Positions 8,067 to 16,285 of a DNA stretch of 51,867 bases are shown here, piece by piece. The notes under the pieces are model-generated. The model had not been told where the DNA came from. It ran no database searches and saw nothing but the letters and a program-made list of their open reading frames with translations. The stretch spans positions 1 to 51,867 of the forward strand of contig NZ_KN882182.1 in the NCBI RefSeq assembly GCF_000934755.1, given 5' to 3'. Source of the DNA: Desulfonatronovibrio magnus. Its GTDB lineage: Bacteria > Desulfobacterota > Desulfovibrionia > Desulfovibrionales > Desulfonatronovibrionaceae. Position numbers and translations under genes: made by a program. Position 1 is the first letter of the stretch, and the number at the start of each line of letters is the position of its first letter.

Positions 8067-8613
8067 TATGCTTCTAAGTAACTAAAACCAAATTAGTAAT
8101 AAATTCAAAGCATTATGCTTTTACCATAAAGATTGCTTCGGTCGCTTAGGTTCCCTCGTGGGTGACAAGTTTTCAGCAACTACATCCCTGACACCTCAGC
8201 TGTCATTGCGAGCGAGTCTTCGAGCGCGGCAATCTCTAACGTGTTAAGGCTGATTTTTTAGTTACTCGCAGGTTCGGTCCTGGTCCGCCCGGGTGAGGAG
8301 CTTACAAGTAACTACAGTTGTTTTGCTAACAAAATCAGACGGTTACAATTTTCATATTTTTACGATTTTTGCTTATGAATGATGCACATTTGCCTGAAAA
8401 ATTCCGTCAAAGATGGGAACTTTGCGCCTGGCACAGGGACTGTCCCTCGCTGTGTAAATTTTTTCATTTAAGCAAATTTTTTCCAGGAACCAATGCAGTA
8501 TCAATCTTTTTAAAATACCTCGCGGGGACTGTCCCAATTTTCAGAAAAGTGACAGATTCGTAAAGTTACTCGCAGGTTCGGTCCCGGGCCGCCCGGGTGA
8601 AGAGCTTGTAACT
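8067..8613 (+). repeat. Composite repeat (half R1)-B-R1-C-R1
   Basis: A truncated R1 end (GCTTCTAAGTAACT) is at 8067-8084. Module B (about 8085-8259) contains ATTGCTTCGGTCGCTTAGG and CATTGCGAGCGAGTCTTCG. A full R1 is at 8260-8313, module C at 8314-8563 and a final R1 at 8564-8613. Parts match 2331-3099 (inverted), 38240-38510 (direct), the window start and the window end. The last R1 lacks four bases near its 3' end. No gene is seen between 8016 and 8883. Confidence 0.88.
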
Positions 8614-8735
8614 GACAGGTGGGCATCGGAAGCCCTCCAGGTGCCTTAAAATCATAAATTGCCTGCACACATATCTAAGGTCACAGGTCTGTAAACACAA
8701 GACTGAAAATCTGTAAACATGAAAAAGAGGAGAGA

Positions 8736-8860
8736 ATTACGCGTTTCTGAGAACATTAAATTGGATTGTCAGTCATAGCAATTTTTGGTGTTTAAACATG
8801 ATCATGGCGGATTTGCTCGACACGGGGCTGTCCTTAATTGACTTTTCAGAAACGCGTAAT
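8736..8860. mobile_element. MITE-like element, copy 1
   Basis: This is a non-coding 125-bp stretch flanked by perfect 15-bp inverted repeats, ATTACGCGTTTCTGA and TCAGAAACGCGTAAT. A second element with near-identical ends is at 10504-10663. The right end is followed almost directly by the AAGGAG ribosome binding site of the gene at 8884, so the element probably carries or displaces that gene's promoter. No transposase gene is in the window to move it. Confidence 0.7.
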
Positions 8861-8883
8861 GCCCCCTTAAAGGAGTCTTTTTA

Positions 8884-9300
8884 ATGAAAAGTTTTCGCAA
8901 AGAACTTTGGATGAATGTTCCGGCCAGAATGGACTTTGTTAACATAACACCTGAAGTGCAAAAAGCAATAGACGAAAGCCAGGTCCAGGAGGGAATTGTG
9001 CTTGTAAATGCCATGCACATTACAGCAAGTGTGTTCATCAATGATGATGAGTCAGGACTGCACCATGATTATAAGTTATGGTTGGAAAGGCTTGCACCCC
9101 ACGAGCCTGTGTCAAGTTACAGACATAATGTCGGTGAGGACAACGCTGATGCTCACATGAAAAGACAGATCATGGGGCGAGAGGTAGTTGTAGCCATTAC
9201 TGATGGCAAACTCGATTTTGGTACCTGGGAAAGAATATTTTATGGAGAGTTTGACGGCAGAAGAAAAAAAAGGGTTTTGATTAAAATAATTGGAGAATAA
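8884..9300 (+). CDS. YjbQ/UPF0047 family protein
   Basis: This is a 138-residue single-domain protein of the YjbQ (UPF0047) family, usual length 130-140. The family has been annotated as secondary thiamine-phosphate synthase because E. coli YjbQ shows weak activity of that kind; the true role is uncertain. Conserved parts are [15 protein letters not shown], with the histidine and acidic residues of the presumed active site, and [13 protein letters not shown], the family's GNxxAHLK-like motif. AAGGAG sits 8 bases before the ATG. It converges with the peroxiredoxin gene, with a hairpin at 9440 in between. Confidence 0.85.
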   Translation: MKSFRKELWMNVPARMDFVNITPEVQKAIDESQVQEGIVLVNAMHITASVFINDDESGLHHDYKLWLERLAPHEPVSSYRHNVGEDNADAHMKRQIMGREVVVAITDGKLDFGTWERIFYGEFDGRRKKRVLIKIIGE

Positions 9301-9439
9301 GCACTTTTATTTACCAGTATGGAAATATATGTATTATCTTTTCCACCTCAACAACCCCTACAGAACTGAAAATTGTTACACAATGTGTTACTTTTTTCGG
9401 CAAATGAAAGCAATGTCGTGAAAATGCTGTATGTTTTCA

Positions 9440-9460
9440 GGGCCTGCCAAAAGCAGGCCC
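9440..9460. terminator. Hairpin between convergent genes
   Basis: GGGCCTGC-CAAAA-GCAGGCCC forms a perfect 8-bp GC-rich stem between the YjbQ gene and the peroxiredoxin gene. No long T run follows on either strand, so it is only a probable bidirectional terminator. Confidence 0.5.
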
Positions 9461-9520
9461 CAATTAATAAAACTCTCACAAACAGCTGTCTTTCAGGGGT
9501 CTGTTTGCAGAGCATCAAGA

Positions 9521-10240
9521 TTAGTCAAAAGCCATGTCGGTTTTCCATTCCTTCCAGACATTACCTACAAGCTCAGGGCCGGGCTTAAGTGTCATTTTAC
9601 CGGGTTTCCAGCCTGAAGGTGTTGCTTCCGCGCCCTTGGTTTCTCTTACGAGCTGAAAGGCCTGAATCTGACGCAGTGTTTCACTTACATTACGTCCAAC
9701 AGGTGGAGTCAAAACTTCAAATCCCTGGACTACACCATCAGGATCAATAAGAAATCGGCCTCTTGTCTCAACTCCGGCTTCCTCATCATAGACTCCATAA
9801 ACCTTACCTACTCTGCCTCCTGCATCAGAAAGCATTGGAAAGGGTACCCCTCCCTCAACCATTTTGGAAAGCTCATGATCAACCCACATCTTGTGCACAA
9901 ACATACTGTCAATGCTCATGGACAATACTTCAACGCCAAGCTTCTGGAATTCGGAATGTTTTTCAGCAACTGCTGAAATTTCTGTTGCTCATACAAAGGT
10001 GAAATCACCAGGATAGAAGCAAAGTACTACCCATTTTCCAAGGTAGTCAGAGAGTTTGACGTTAATAAACTTTCCATCCTGGTAGCCTGGAGCAGTAAAA
10101 TCTGGAGCTTTTCTACCCACCTGAATCATATTTTTTTTCTCCTTTTTTATGGTTTGTTCAGTCTCAACTTCTTCAACTACTTCCTCGCCCACTGGACCAC
10201 CTGTGGGACGCGCGCATCCTGCAGGCAATTCTTCAGCCAT
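9521..10240 (-). CDS. Selenocysteine-containing peroxiredoxin (AhpC/Prx1 type)
   Basis: One continuous frame of 239 residues is interrupted only by TGA at 9989-9991. That codon falls exactly where the peroxidatic cysteine belongs (PGDFTFV-U-ATEIS; expected PxDFTFVC). I read it as selenocysteine, residue 84, supported by a hairpin just downstream. The protein would reduce hydroperoxides in the cytoplasm. The Prx core starts near M38 ([11 protein letters not shown]) and ends with [20 protein letters not shown]. The usual resolving cysteine (VCPAGW) is replaced by threonine (ATPSGW). The only other cysteines are C74 and C9, the latter in a 37-residue acidic N-terminal extension ([13 protein letters not shown]). 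The start was chosen by AGGAGG 5 bases upstream. A second in-frame start at M38 also has AAGGAG, so a shorter form is possible. Standard gene calling would split this gene in two. Confidence 0.9.
9961..9991 (-). promoter_or_regulatory. SECIS-like hairpin directing TGA readthrough
   Basis: Ten bases after the TGA in the mRNA there is a perfect 7-bp stem, TTTCAGC/GCTGAAA, with a four-base loop AGUU. The GU pair in the loop falls 22-23 nucleotides from the U of UGA. This is close to the position of the SelB-contacting GU in the E. coli fdhF element. The hairpin lies within the coding sequence, as bacterial SECIS elements do. Confidence 0.8.
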
Positions 10241-10317
10241 AAAAACCTCCTTCATATTTTTCAATTAACAAAAATTGACATGCGAGCTAATACTCACTCC
10301 ACAATAAGCACATTTTC

Positions 10318-10389
10318 AGCTATCAGCTATCAGCTATCAGCTATCAGCTATCAGCTATCAGCTATCAGCTATCAGCTATCAGCTATCAG
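10318..10389. repeat. Heptanucleotide tandem repeat (CAGCTAT, about 10 units)
   Basis: About 72 bp consist of the perfect 7-base unit CAGCTAT repeated just over ten times. It lies 78-150 bp upstream of the peroxiredoxin start codon. The unit is not a multiple of three and the tract is non-coding. Slippage could alter promoter spacing. Confidence 0.95.
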
Positions 10390-10503
10390 TAATGATTACT
10401 ATTAGTGAAAAAACTTGTCAAGAGCGTTTTTGAGTTTAATCTAAAGTATAAACATATAATACGAAAGGTCAGTTGGTAACTAATTGCATAAGTACTAAAG
10501 AGA

Positions 10504-10663
10504 GCATTACTCGCTTCTGACAACTGAAAAAATTGATGTGTTTGTCACAGTTTTTTTGGGGTTAAAAGCGGTTTATCATGCCTTGGCACGGCTTCCTGCC
10601 CGGAGGGGGACTGTCCCTGGCTTCGGGACTGTCCCCTGTCTGGTTGTCTGAAACGCGTAATGC
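10504..10663. mobile_element. MITE-like element, copy 2
   Basis: This 160-bp element has imperfect 21-bp inverted ends. The left starts GCATTACTCGCTTCTGAC and the right ends CTGAAACGCGTAATGC. It shares ends with the element at 8736-8860. The interior differs and includes GGGGACTGTCCCTGG and GGGACTGTCCCC, motifs related to module C. The rest of the gap 10390-10788 shows no gene. Confidence 0.7.
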
Positions 10664-10788
10664 TGCCGTCCTAAAGCAAAAAACAAGAAAATTTCAGGAC
10701 ACAGACAAGGCCAGTAAAGTCCAATAGAATAGATCTTCAGTCTTCAGCCTGAAAATTACAGCTCAACTCCAAAATTAACAATACTTGC

Positions 10789-11292
10789 TTAAGTTGGGTC
10801 GCGGGAAGAGTCCGATTTAGAAAACAGTTCCAGCAATCCTGACAAAGCTCTTTGTGCAGTCAGCATTTTGATTTCCAGGCGATTACCATGAAATAAATTA
10901 TGCTCTGAGTATACTTTGTTGTGTATTTTGAAAGCAACATATACTGATCCTACCGGCTTGAAGTCAGTTCCTCCAGAAGGTCCGGCAATTCCCGAAACAG
11001 CAATGCTTATCTGCGCGCCAGTGGCTCTTGATATTCCTTCTGCCATTTCAATGACACATTGACTGCTGACAGCACCATAATCTTCAATAGTGTTTATATT
11101 CACGCCAAGAATGTGTATTTTCATGGCATTGGAATAGGAAACAATACCTCCTTCAAACCATCCTGAACTGCCGGAATAGTTAGTCAGCCAATGGCTGATG
11201 AGTCCGCCTGTGCATGATTCCGCAGTACACAGCATAATTTTTTGTCTTAATAAGATATTAGCTAATCGCTCAATAGTCTGATCTATATTCAT
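10789..11292 (-). CDS. pncC: Nicotinamide-nucleotide amidohydrolase (CinA C-terminal domain)
   Basis: This is a 167-residue stand-alone CinA C-terminal domain. PncC deamidates nicotinamide mononucleotide to nicotinate mononucleotide in NAD salvage. Family motifs are TAESCTGGLISHWLT with the catalytic serine region, FEGGIVSYSNAMK, and AVSGIAGPSGGTDFKPVGSVYVAF. The start at 11292 is favoured because AGGTGA lies 5 bases upstream; GTG and ATG codons slightly upstream are possible. The N-terminal MoCF-like domain of full CinA is absent. Confidence 0.9.
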   Translation of the reverse strand: MNIDQTIERLANILLRQKIMLCTAESCTGGLISHWLTNYSGSSGWFEGGIVSYSNAMKIHILGVNINTIEDYGAVSSQCVIEMAEGISRATGAQISIAVSGIAGPSGGTDFKPVGSVYVAFKIHNKVYSEHNLFHGNRLEIKMLTAQRALSGLLELFSKSDSSRDPT

Positions 11293-11489
11293 TGTCATCA
11301 CCTGCGTTTCGTCGGAACATGATTAAAATTCATGTAAAAAAATGTCTGCACCATTAGCATAGTGGCATGGAAAGCGGATTTCCCCGTATTTATTATATAT
11401 ATGTAGATCTGTTCCGAGAGAAATGCCTGGGGATATGTCTGCCCTCTGCTTTCTCAAAAAAAGAGCTGAACTCTTGCCAACTCCTGGCT

Positions 11490-11912
11490 CTAAAGAATAA
11501 AGTTCTGGATAATGAAATAGCCGGTGTAGAACTGATACAAAGCCAGTCCCGACATAACCAGGTTGTTCAGGCCGTGCAGGGCAGGCAGCCATTTGCGTTT
11601 CTTTTTTTGCCTGTCCATAATGGATCCGGTAAAGTAAGCAATGATCATCAAAGGAGTCATAAACATGGCCCCTTGAACATGGCTTAAAAAAATCCCCCCC
11701 TCGCCCCATTGATTATGAGTGGCGAATCTTCCCAGAACCAGACCTGCAAGCCAGACAATAATTACAATCCTGCCCCAGAAAACGTGCTTTCTCCATTCAA
11801 ATTTTGCCTTGTGATTTAAATGCAGAACTCTAAAACGCTGCAACCCGAGAAAAAGGACATAAAAGGCCATAAGTGTTGCCCATAACTGTAGAACAGGATG
11901 AATCCAGAGCAT
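11490..11912 (-). CDS. Small four-helix membrane protein (DUF4079-like)
   Basis: From the ATG at 11912 (GGAGG 5 bases upstream) the protein has 140 residues with about four membrane helices. Histidines in the helices or at their edges (WIHPVLQLW, FLSHVQGAMF, ALHGLNNL) could ligate heme, as in small b-type cytochromes. The pattern resembles DUF4079 proteins; the assignment is tentative. It stands alone, about 190 bp upstream of pncC on the same strand. Confidence 0.55.
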   Translation of the reverse strand: MLWIHPVLQLWATLMAFYVLFLGLQRFRVLHLNHKAKFEWRKHVFWGRIVIIVWLAGLVLGRFATHNQWGEGGIFLSHVQGAMFMTPLMIIAYFTGSIMDRQKKKRKWLPALHGLNNLVMSGLALYQFYTGYFIIQNFIL

Positions 11913-12236
11913 TGAAACCTCCAATTTTGTATATTATCTTACTAGCTAAGCAGGCACAGGCACTCGGGCCTCAGTTGAGCAACAACCGATGTTTTGAAGG
12001 CGATATTTATGAGGCAAGTGGATCCCTTTGAAGAGCCTGTCCCTGAACAGCATGCAAAGAGCTAAACTTCTACCAGACATGAAAGAAAATACACTATCTA
12101 TTATTTTGCACATTTTAGCAAGTTACCTTGCAAATTATTTGCGAATTCGTTAGTAATAAGGCAACATGACAGCCGGGCTTTTCATACTGAATGATGAAGG
12201 GCGAAGGCTGAAGATTAAGTATTGAGGGTCTTGGAC

Positions 12237-12500
12237 ATTAGTAACTTACTCCTGAAGCCCTGTAATAAAAAACAAGAAAATTTGAACCGCAAAGAAGCGA
12301 AGGACTCAAAGTTAAAGACGATAAAGAAGATATTTTTTTGAAAACCGGGCATCGGTTTTCAAAAAGGCTGCCTTTTCATTTGCCGTTCCCCGGCAAATGA
12401 AAAAACCTCTTTCTTCCTTTGCGCCCTTTGCGTCTTGAGTGAGTCTTCGAACGGGCGGTTAAAATATTTTTTTTGGGGTTGTGGGCACAGCCCGCATTAG
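12237..12500 (+). repeat. ATTAG-bounded repeat, copy 1 (264 bp)
   Basis: It starts ATTAGTAACTTACTCCTGAA and ends CAGCCCGCATTAG, so ATTAG occurs at both ends. The second copy is at 35332-35710. The interior holds AACCGCAAAG-type and CCTTTGCGCCCTTTGCG motifs in inverted arrangement, relatives of a repeat common in bacterial intergenic DNA. A hairpin at 12337-12363 (TTTGAAAACCG/CGGTTTTCAAA) is absent from copy 2. The surrounding gaps 11925-12236 and 12501-13000 show no gene I can support. Confidence 0.85.
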
Positions 12501-13000
12501 TGCTCTTGTCAGTGTCCAACAGTTTTCTAATGTTGTAACAATCTATCTCTTTTTCAAGGAAAGAAGGGGCATGCAGCCCAGCCCTTATTAGTTGAAGTAA
12601 AACAGACTAATAAATCAAGGGCCGGGAGAGCTGGTCCCATACCACATGCAAACTGCTGAACTCTTTTCTTGTTTCTAAGTATTGGAATAAAGCGGCAAGG
12701 CAAACAAAATACTTTCAGATTATACATGATTGAATATTTTTTCACAAAACCTTACCTGAAATTATTGCCCATAGACTGAAATAATTTGCCGTTTACCTAA
12801 AAAAAAATGTTCAATATATTGAAGCTATGGTTTATTTCTTGGCTGATCGTTAAAAAAGTAACCATTACGAGTATTATTAGCTACAGAACAAATTCGGTAT
12901 GGTCATGCACGTTTATAAACTTGGCATATACACCAGGGGAAATTGAAATCATCTCTTCCCCGATAAAATTAATCAACAATCAACCATCAGGAGAACTTGT

Positions 13001-13546
13001 ATGTGGGAAATCAGACTTCACGGCAGAGGAGGTCAGGGTGCGGTAACCTCGGCAGAACTTCTGGCCAGAGCGGCAATTGCTCAGGGTAAATTTGCCCAGG
13101 CTTTTCCCAGTTTTGGTCCGGAAAGAAGAGGAGCTCCAGTCCAGGCCTTTGTCAGGGTAGATGACAAAAAAATTCTCAAAAGAGAAAAAATTTATGAACC
13201 AAACATGGTCATGGTTCTTGACCCCACTCTGCTTGACGTGGTGAATGTGGCTGAAGGCCTTAAAGAGGACGGAACAGTGGTAGTCAACTCACCTCAGGCC
13301 AATGATGAACTGAAGAAGAAGTACAGCTGGCCCAATGTTGCTGCTGTCAATGCCACAAGAATCGCCATGGACATTTTGTCCGTGCCCATTACCAACACAA
13401 CCATGATTGGCGCTTTGCTCAAAGCGTCAGGCATCCTTGAACCAGCTGACATGGAAGCGGTCATACTTGATCGTTTCGGCCCAAAACTGGGCCCTAAAAA
13501 CTTCAATGCCATGTCAAAGGCCTACGAAGTAACCAACATCAACTAA
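13001..13546 (+). CDS. porC: 2-oxoacid:acceptor oxidoreductase (pyruvate synthase type), gamma subunit
   Basis: The 181-residue gamma subunit carries the family start LHGRGGQGAVTSAELLARAA and FPSFGPERRGAPVQAFVR. It is the first gene of a four-subunit oxidoreductase set (gamma, delta, alpha, beta) that oxidises pyruvate, or a related 2-oxoacid, with CoA to acetyl-CoA, CO2 and reduced ferredoxin. AGGAG is placed 7 bases before the ATG. The leader contains a small inverted repeat (GGGGAA...TTCCCC, about 12937-12962). Confidence 0.9.
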   Translation: MWEIRLHGRGGQGAVTSAELLARAAIAQGKFAQAFPSFGPERRGAPVQAFVRVDDKKILKREKIYEPNMVMVLDPTLLDVVNVAEGLKEDGTVVVNSPQANDELKKKYSWPNVAAVNATRIAMDILSVPITNTTMIGALLKASGILEPADMEAVILDRFGPKLGPKNFNAMSKAYEVTNIN

Positions 13547-13563
13547 TTTTTCAGGAGAAGATT

Positions 13564-13848
13564 ATGTCCGAATTAGCTATTTGCGCCTGGCAAAAACTGG
13601 AATTGGGAACAGTTATCACCCAACCGGGGAATGCTGCCCAGCTCAGGACCGGAGACTGGAAAACTCTGCGCCCTGAAACTGATACAGAAAAATGTATAAA
13701 GTGCGGAATGTGCAGTATTTACTGTCCTGAATTCTGTATCAGTGAGAATGAAGAGGGTTATTATCCAGCAGATCTTTTCTACTGCAAGGGATGCGGTATA
13801 TGTGCTAATGAGTGCCCGAAACAGGCTATTTCCATGGTAATGGACTGA
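13564..13848 (+). CDS. porD: Pyruvate synthase-type oxidoreductase, delta (ferredoxin-like) subunit
   Basis: This is a 94-residue polyferredoxin subunit. Two motifs, CIKCGMCSIYCPE and CKGCGICANECPK, bind two [4Fe-4S] clusters that pass electrons from the catalytic subunit to ferredoxin. It follows porC by 17 bp with AGGAG 6 bases before the start. Confidence 0.93.
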   Translation: MSELAICAWQKLELGTVITQPGNAAQLRTGDWKTLRPETDTEKCIKCGMCSIYCPEFCISENEEGYYPADLFYCKGCGICANECPKQAISMVMD

Positions 13849-14023
13849 TATTTTGTTTGTTCTACAAACAAGTAAAACGGAAAAATTTGATATCTTTACA
13901 TAAAGGGCAGACCAGATTTAAATCATGGCTTAAGCAAATTTTTCGCTGCCTGATTGAAGGTCCTGTAATTGATCGACCTTAAAGTCCCGGGTCGGATATA
14001 ATGAAAATAATGGAGGAATGAAT

Positions 14024-15196
14024 ATGACCAAGGCTATTGGGTTGGAAGTTTCGCTGGCCATTGCCGAAGCGGTGAAACAGGCCAACGTAGATGTAGTGGC
14101 AGCCTACCCTATTACTCCCCAGACGCATATAGTTGAAGAATTATCTGTATATGTGGCTAATGGTGAGTTAGATGCAGAATATATTCCGGTAGAGTCAGAG
14201 CATTCTGCACTGAGTGCGGCTGTTGGTTCCAGTGCAGCCGGAGCAAGAACCTATACTGCTACGGCTGCACAGGGGTTGGCTTTTATGCATGAAATTTTGT
14301 TCATTACTTCAGGATTGAGACTGCCCGTGGTAATGACTGTCGCCAACCGAGCCATGTCTGCCCCCATTTCCATCTGGAATGACCATGGCGATATCATGGC
14401 TGAAAGAGATATCGGCTGGATTCAAATATTTGCTGAAAATGGTCAGGAAGCTTATGAGCTGACCATAGCTGCATTTAAAATTGCTGAAGATCGCAAGGTG
14501 CTTTTACCTATTTGCGTCAATGTGGATGGTTTTATACTTACCCATATGATAGAACCGGTGACTTTTATAGATCAGAAAAAGATTGATGACTTTCTGCCCC
14601 CTTACAGCCCGGCCCTGACCTTAGACCCTGACAAACCCGCAACCTTTGGTCCTGTTGGAGTTCCAGAAGTTTACATTGAATCTCGCAAACAGTGTGAACA
14701 GGCTCTTCTTAATTCCAAAGCTGTGGTTCAACAGGTTCTGGAAGACTGGGGCAAATCTTGTGGAGGAAAATACAAGCTGGTAGAAAAAAATGGTAATGAC
14801 AAGGCCAAAATCTTGTTTATAACCATGGGTTCATTAGGCGAAACTACAATGACTGCAGTAAAAGAACTGGAAGAGTCCGGGGAGTCTGCAGGTCAAGTCA
14901 GAATCAGACTGTGGAGACCCTTTCCGAGAGAAGAATTCTTAGAAGCCATTGCCGACGCTGATGAACTAATTGTCATAGACCGTGCGCTGAGCCCCGGAGC
15001 ACACAATGGTCCTGTGGCCCAGGAAATCAAGGCACTTCTTTTTAATGAATCTAAAAGACCTAAAGTTCATAATGTAATTGCAGGTCTTGGCGGCCGTGAC
15101 GTGACTGTCAAGGATTTCCAGAAAATGTACGCCATGGCCAAAGCCGATGAACTGGGACCAAACTATCTTATATGGGGGGTACGCTCAGATGCTTAA
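14024..15196 (+). CDS. porA: Pyruvate synthase-type oxidoreductase, alpha subunit
   Basis: The 390-residue alpha subunit contains AAYPITPQTHIVEELS at the N-terminus, YTATAAQGLAFMHE and ISIWNDHGDIMAERD, as in four-subunit pyruvate:ferredoxin oxidoreductases. The start at 14024 is preferred because GGAGG lies 7 bases upstream, against one base for the ATG at 14018. A gap of about 175 bp separates it from porD. That is unusually long inside such an operon and holds no gene, so a second promoter there is possible. Confidence 0.9.
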   Translation: MTKAIGLEVSLAIAEAVKQANVDVVAAYPITPQTHIVEELSVYVANGELDAEYIPVESEHSALSAAVGSSAAGARTYTATAAQGLAFMHEILFITSGLRLPVVMTVANRAMSAPISIWNDHGDIMAERDIGWIQIFAENGQEAYELTIAAFKIAEDRKVLLPICVNVDGFILTHMIEPVTFIDQKKIDDFLPPYSPALTLDPDKPATFGPVGVPEVYIESRKQCEQALLNSKAVVQQVLEDWGKSCGGKYKLVEKNGNDKAKILFITMGSLGETTMTAVKELEESGESAGQVRIRLWRPFPREEFLEAIADADELIVIDRALSPGAHNGPVAQEIKALLFNESKRPKVHNVIAGLGGRDVTVKDFQKMYAMAKADELGPNYLIWGVRSDA

Positions 15197-16142
15197 TTTA
15201 CCTGAATTAGAAAATTTTGAAAAAATAACTGCCAAGAATATTCCAACTGAAAACTATATTTCACCCGGGCATCGTGCCTGCCAGGGATGCGCTGAAATCC
15301 TTGCCCTTGGCATGGTGATGAAGGTTGCTGGCCCTAATACTATTGTAGCCAATGCCACAGGATGCATGGAAATTGTAACCTCACCCTTCCCGCAAACTGC
15401 CTGGAAAATTCCCTGGATTCATGTTGCGTTTGAAAACACCTCAGCAGTTGCTTCAGGCATAGAGGCCGGAATTAAGGCCATGAGCAGAAAAGGAAGGTAT
15501 TCCAAGGAGTTGCCCAATATTATTGCTGTGGGCGGTGACGGTGCCACTGCTGATATTGGGATCCAGGCCCTGTCCGGTGCCCTTGAAAGAGGGCATAACT
15601 TTCTTTATGTATGCCTTGATAACGAAGCCTATATGAACACCGGTATCCAGAGATCGAGTTCCACACCCTACGGAGCATCTACCACAACTTCACCGTTTGG
15701 CTCGCATAGTATTGGTCAGACAACCTGGAAAAAGGATATGCCTGCCATAGCAGCTGCTCATAATATTCCATATGTGGCCACTGCCAATCCAGGTTTTCAC
15801 TTAGACCTGATGAACAAAGTAAAAAAGGCATTGACCATAAATGGACCAGCATATTTGCATATTTACTCTGCCTGCCCGACTGGATGGAGGAGTAAGCCTG
15901 AAAAAGGTATAGAAGTATCAAAGCTGGCAGTGCAAACCAAAGTGTTCCCGCTATATGAGATTATTAACGGCAAACTGACTATTACGAAGAAAATCAACAA
16001 GCCCAAGCCAGTTGTTGACTACCTCAAAACTCAGCGCAGATTTGCTCATCTTAAAGAAGATGATATTAAGCTTATTCAGGAAGGTGTTGATGAGCAGTAC
16101 TCCAAGCTGCTTTACCTCGAAGGTGATACCCAGGAAAGCTGA
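15189..16142 (+). CDS. porB: Pyruvate synthase-type oxidoreductase, beta (TPP-binding) subunit
   Basis: The 317-residue beta subunit holds thiamine diphosphate and a cluster. The N-terminal GHRACQGCAEILALG carries the CxxC pair. The TPP motif is GGDGATADIGIQALSG, followed by CLDNEAYMNTGIQRS, which is diagnostic of the family. The ATG at 15189 overlaps the end of porA by 8 bases, with a GGGGG sequence 9 bases upstream. Sequence similarity to pyruvate enzymes is strong, but a related 2-oxoacid cannot be excluded. Confidence 0.92.
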   Translation: MLNLPELENFEKITAKNIPTENYISPGHRACQGCAEILALGMVMKVAGPNTIVANATGCMEIVTSPFPQTAWKIPWIHVAFENTSAVASGIEAGIKAMSRKGRYSKELPNIIAVGGDGATADIGIQALSGALERGHNFLYVCLDNEAYMNTGIQRSSSTPYGASTTTSPFGSHSIGQTTWKKDMPAIAAAHNIPYVATANPGFHLDLMNKVKKALTINGPAYLHIYSACPTGWRSKPEKGIEVSKLAVQTKVFPLYEIINGKLTITKKINKPKPVVDYLKTQRRFAHLKEDDIKLIQEGVDEQYSKLLYLEGDTQES

Positions 16143-16169
16143 TTGACCAGCAAAGTCAGTTGACAACCC

Positions 16170-16201
16170 AAGGGGTGTGAATTTCACACCCCTTTATTTT
16201 T
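16170..16201 (+). terminator. Rho-independent terminator after porB
   Basis: A perfect 11-bp stem, AAGGGGTGTGA/TCACACCCCTT, with a three-base loop is followed by TATTTTT. It separates the por operon from the acetyl-CoA synthetase gene. Confidence 0.9.
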
Positions 16202-16285
16202 CCCTTGTCAATCCGGGTACTAATTTAATATGGATAACTCTTTGAGTCTGACACCCCGACATCCATACACAACAAGGAGTCTTTA

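Noticed and set aside
8369-8563. Open frame of 64 codons in module C, with a similar peptide in the inverted copy at 2411-2659
   Set aside because: Both frames share a peptide only because the DNA repeat is shared. Flanks differ, there is no ribosome binding site, and the frame runs through palindromes. It is most likely non-coding.
9521-9925. Separate short peroxiredoxin fragment or frameshifted pseudogene
   Set aside because: The two parts are in one frame with no indel, the TGA replaces exactly the catalytic cysteine, and a SECIS-like hairpin follows. A selenoprotein explains it better.
10318-10389. Tandem heptamers as a CRISPR array or replication origin iterons
   Set aside because: Units are contiguous without spacers and too short for CRISPR. 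No replication initiator gene or AT-rich unwinding region is nearby.
10594-10612. TGGCAC-N5-CTGCC inside the second MITE-like element as a sigma-54 promoter
   Set aside because: The -12 element is imperfect and no gene follows on that strand. It is probably a by-product of the repeat sequence.
12554-12745. 63-codon open frame in the gap before porC
   Set aside because: It has no ribosome binding site and no recognisable family, and its composition resembles the surrounding non-coding DNA.
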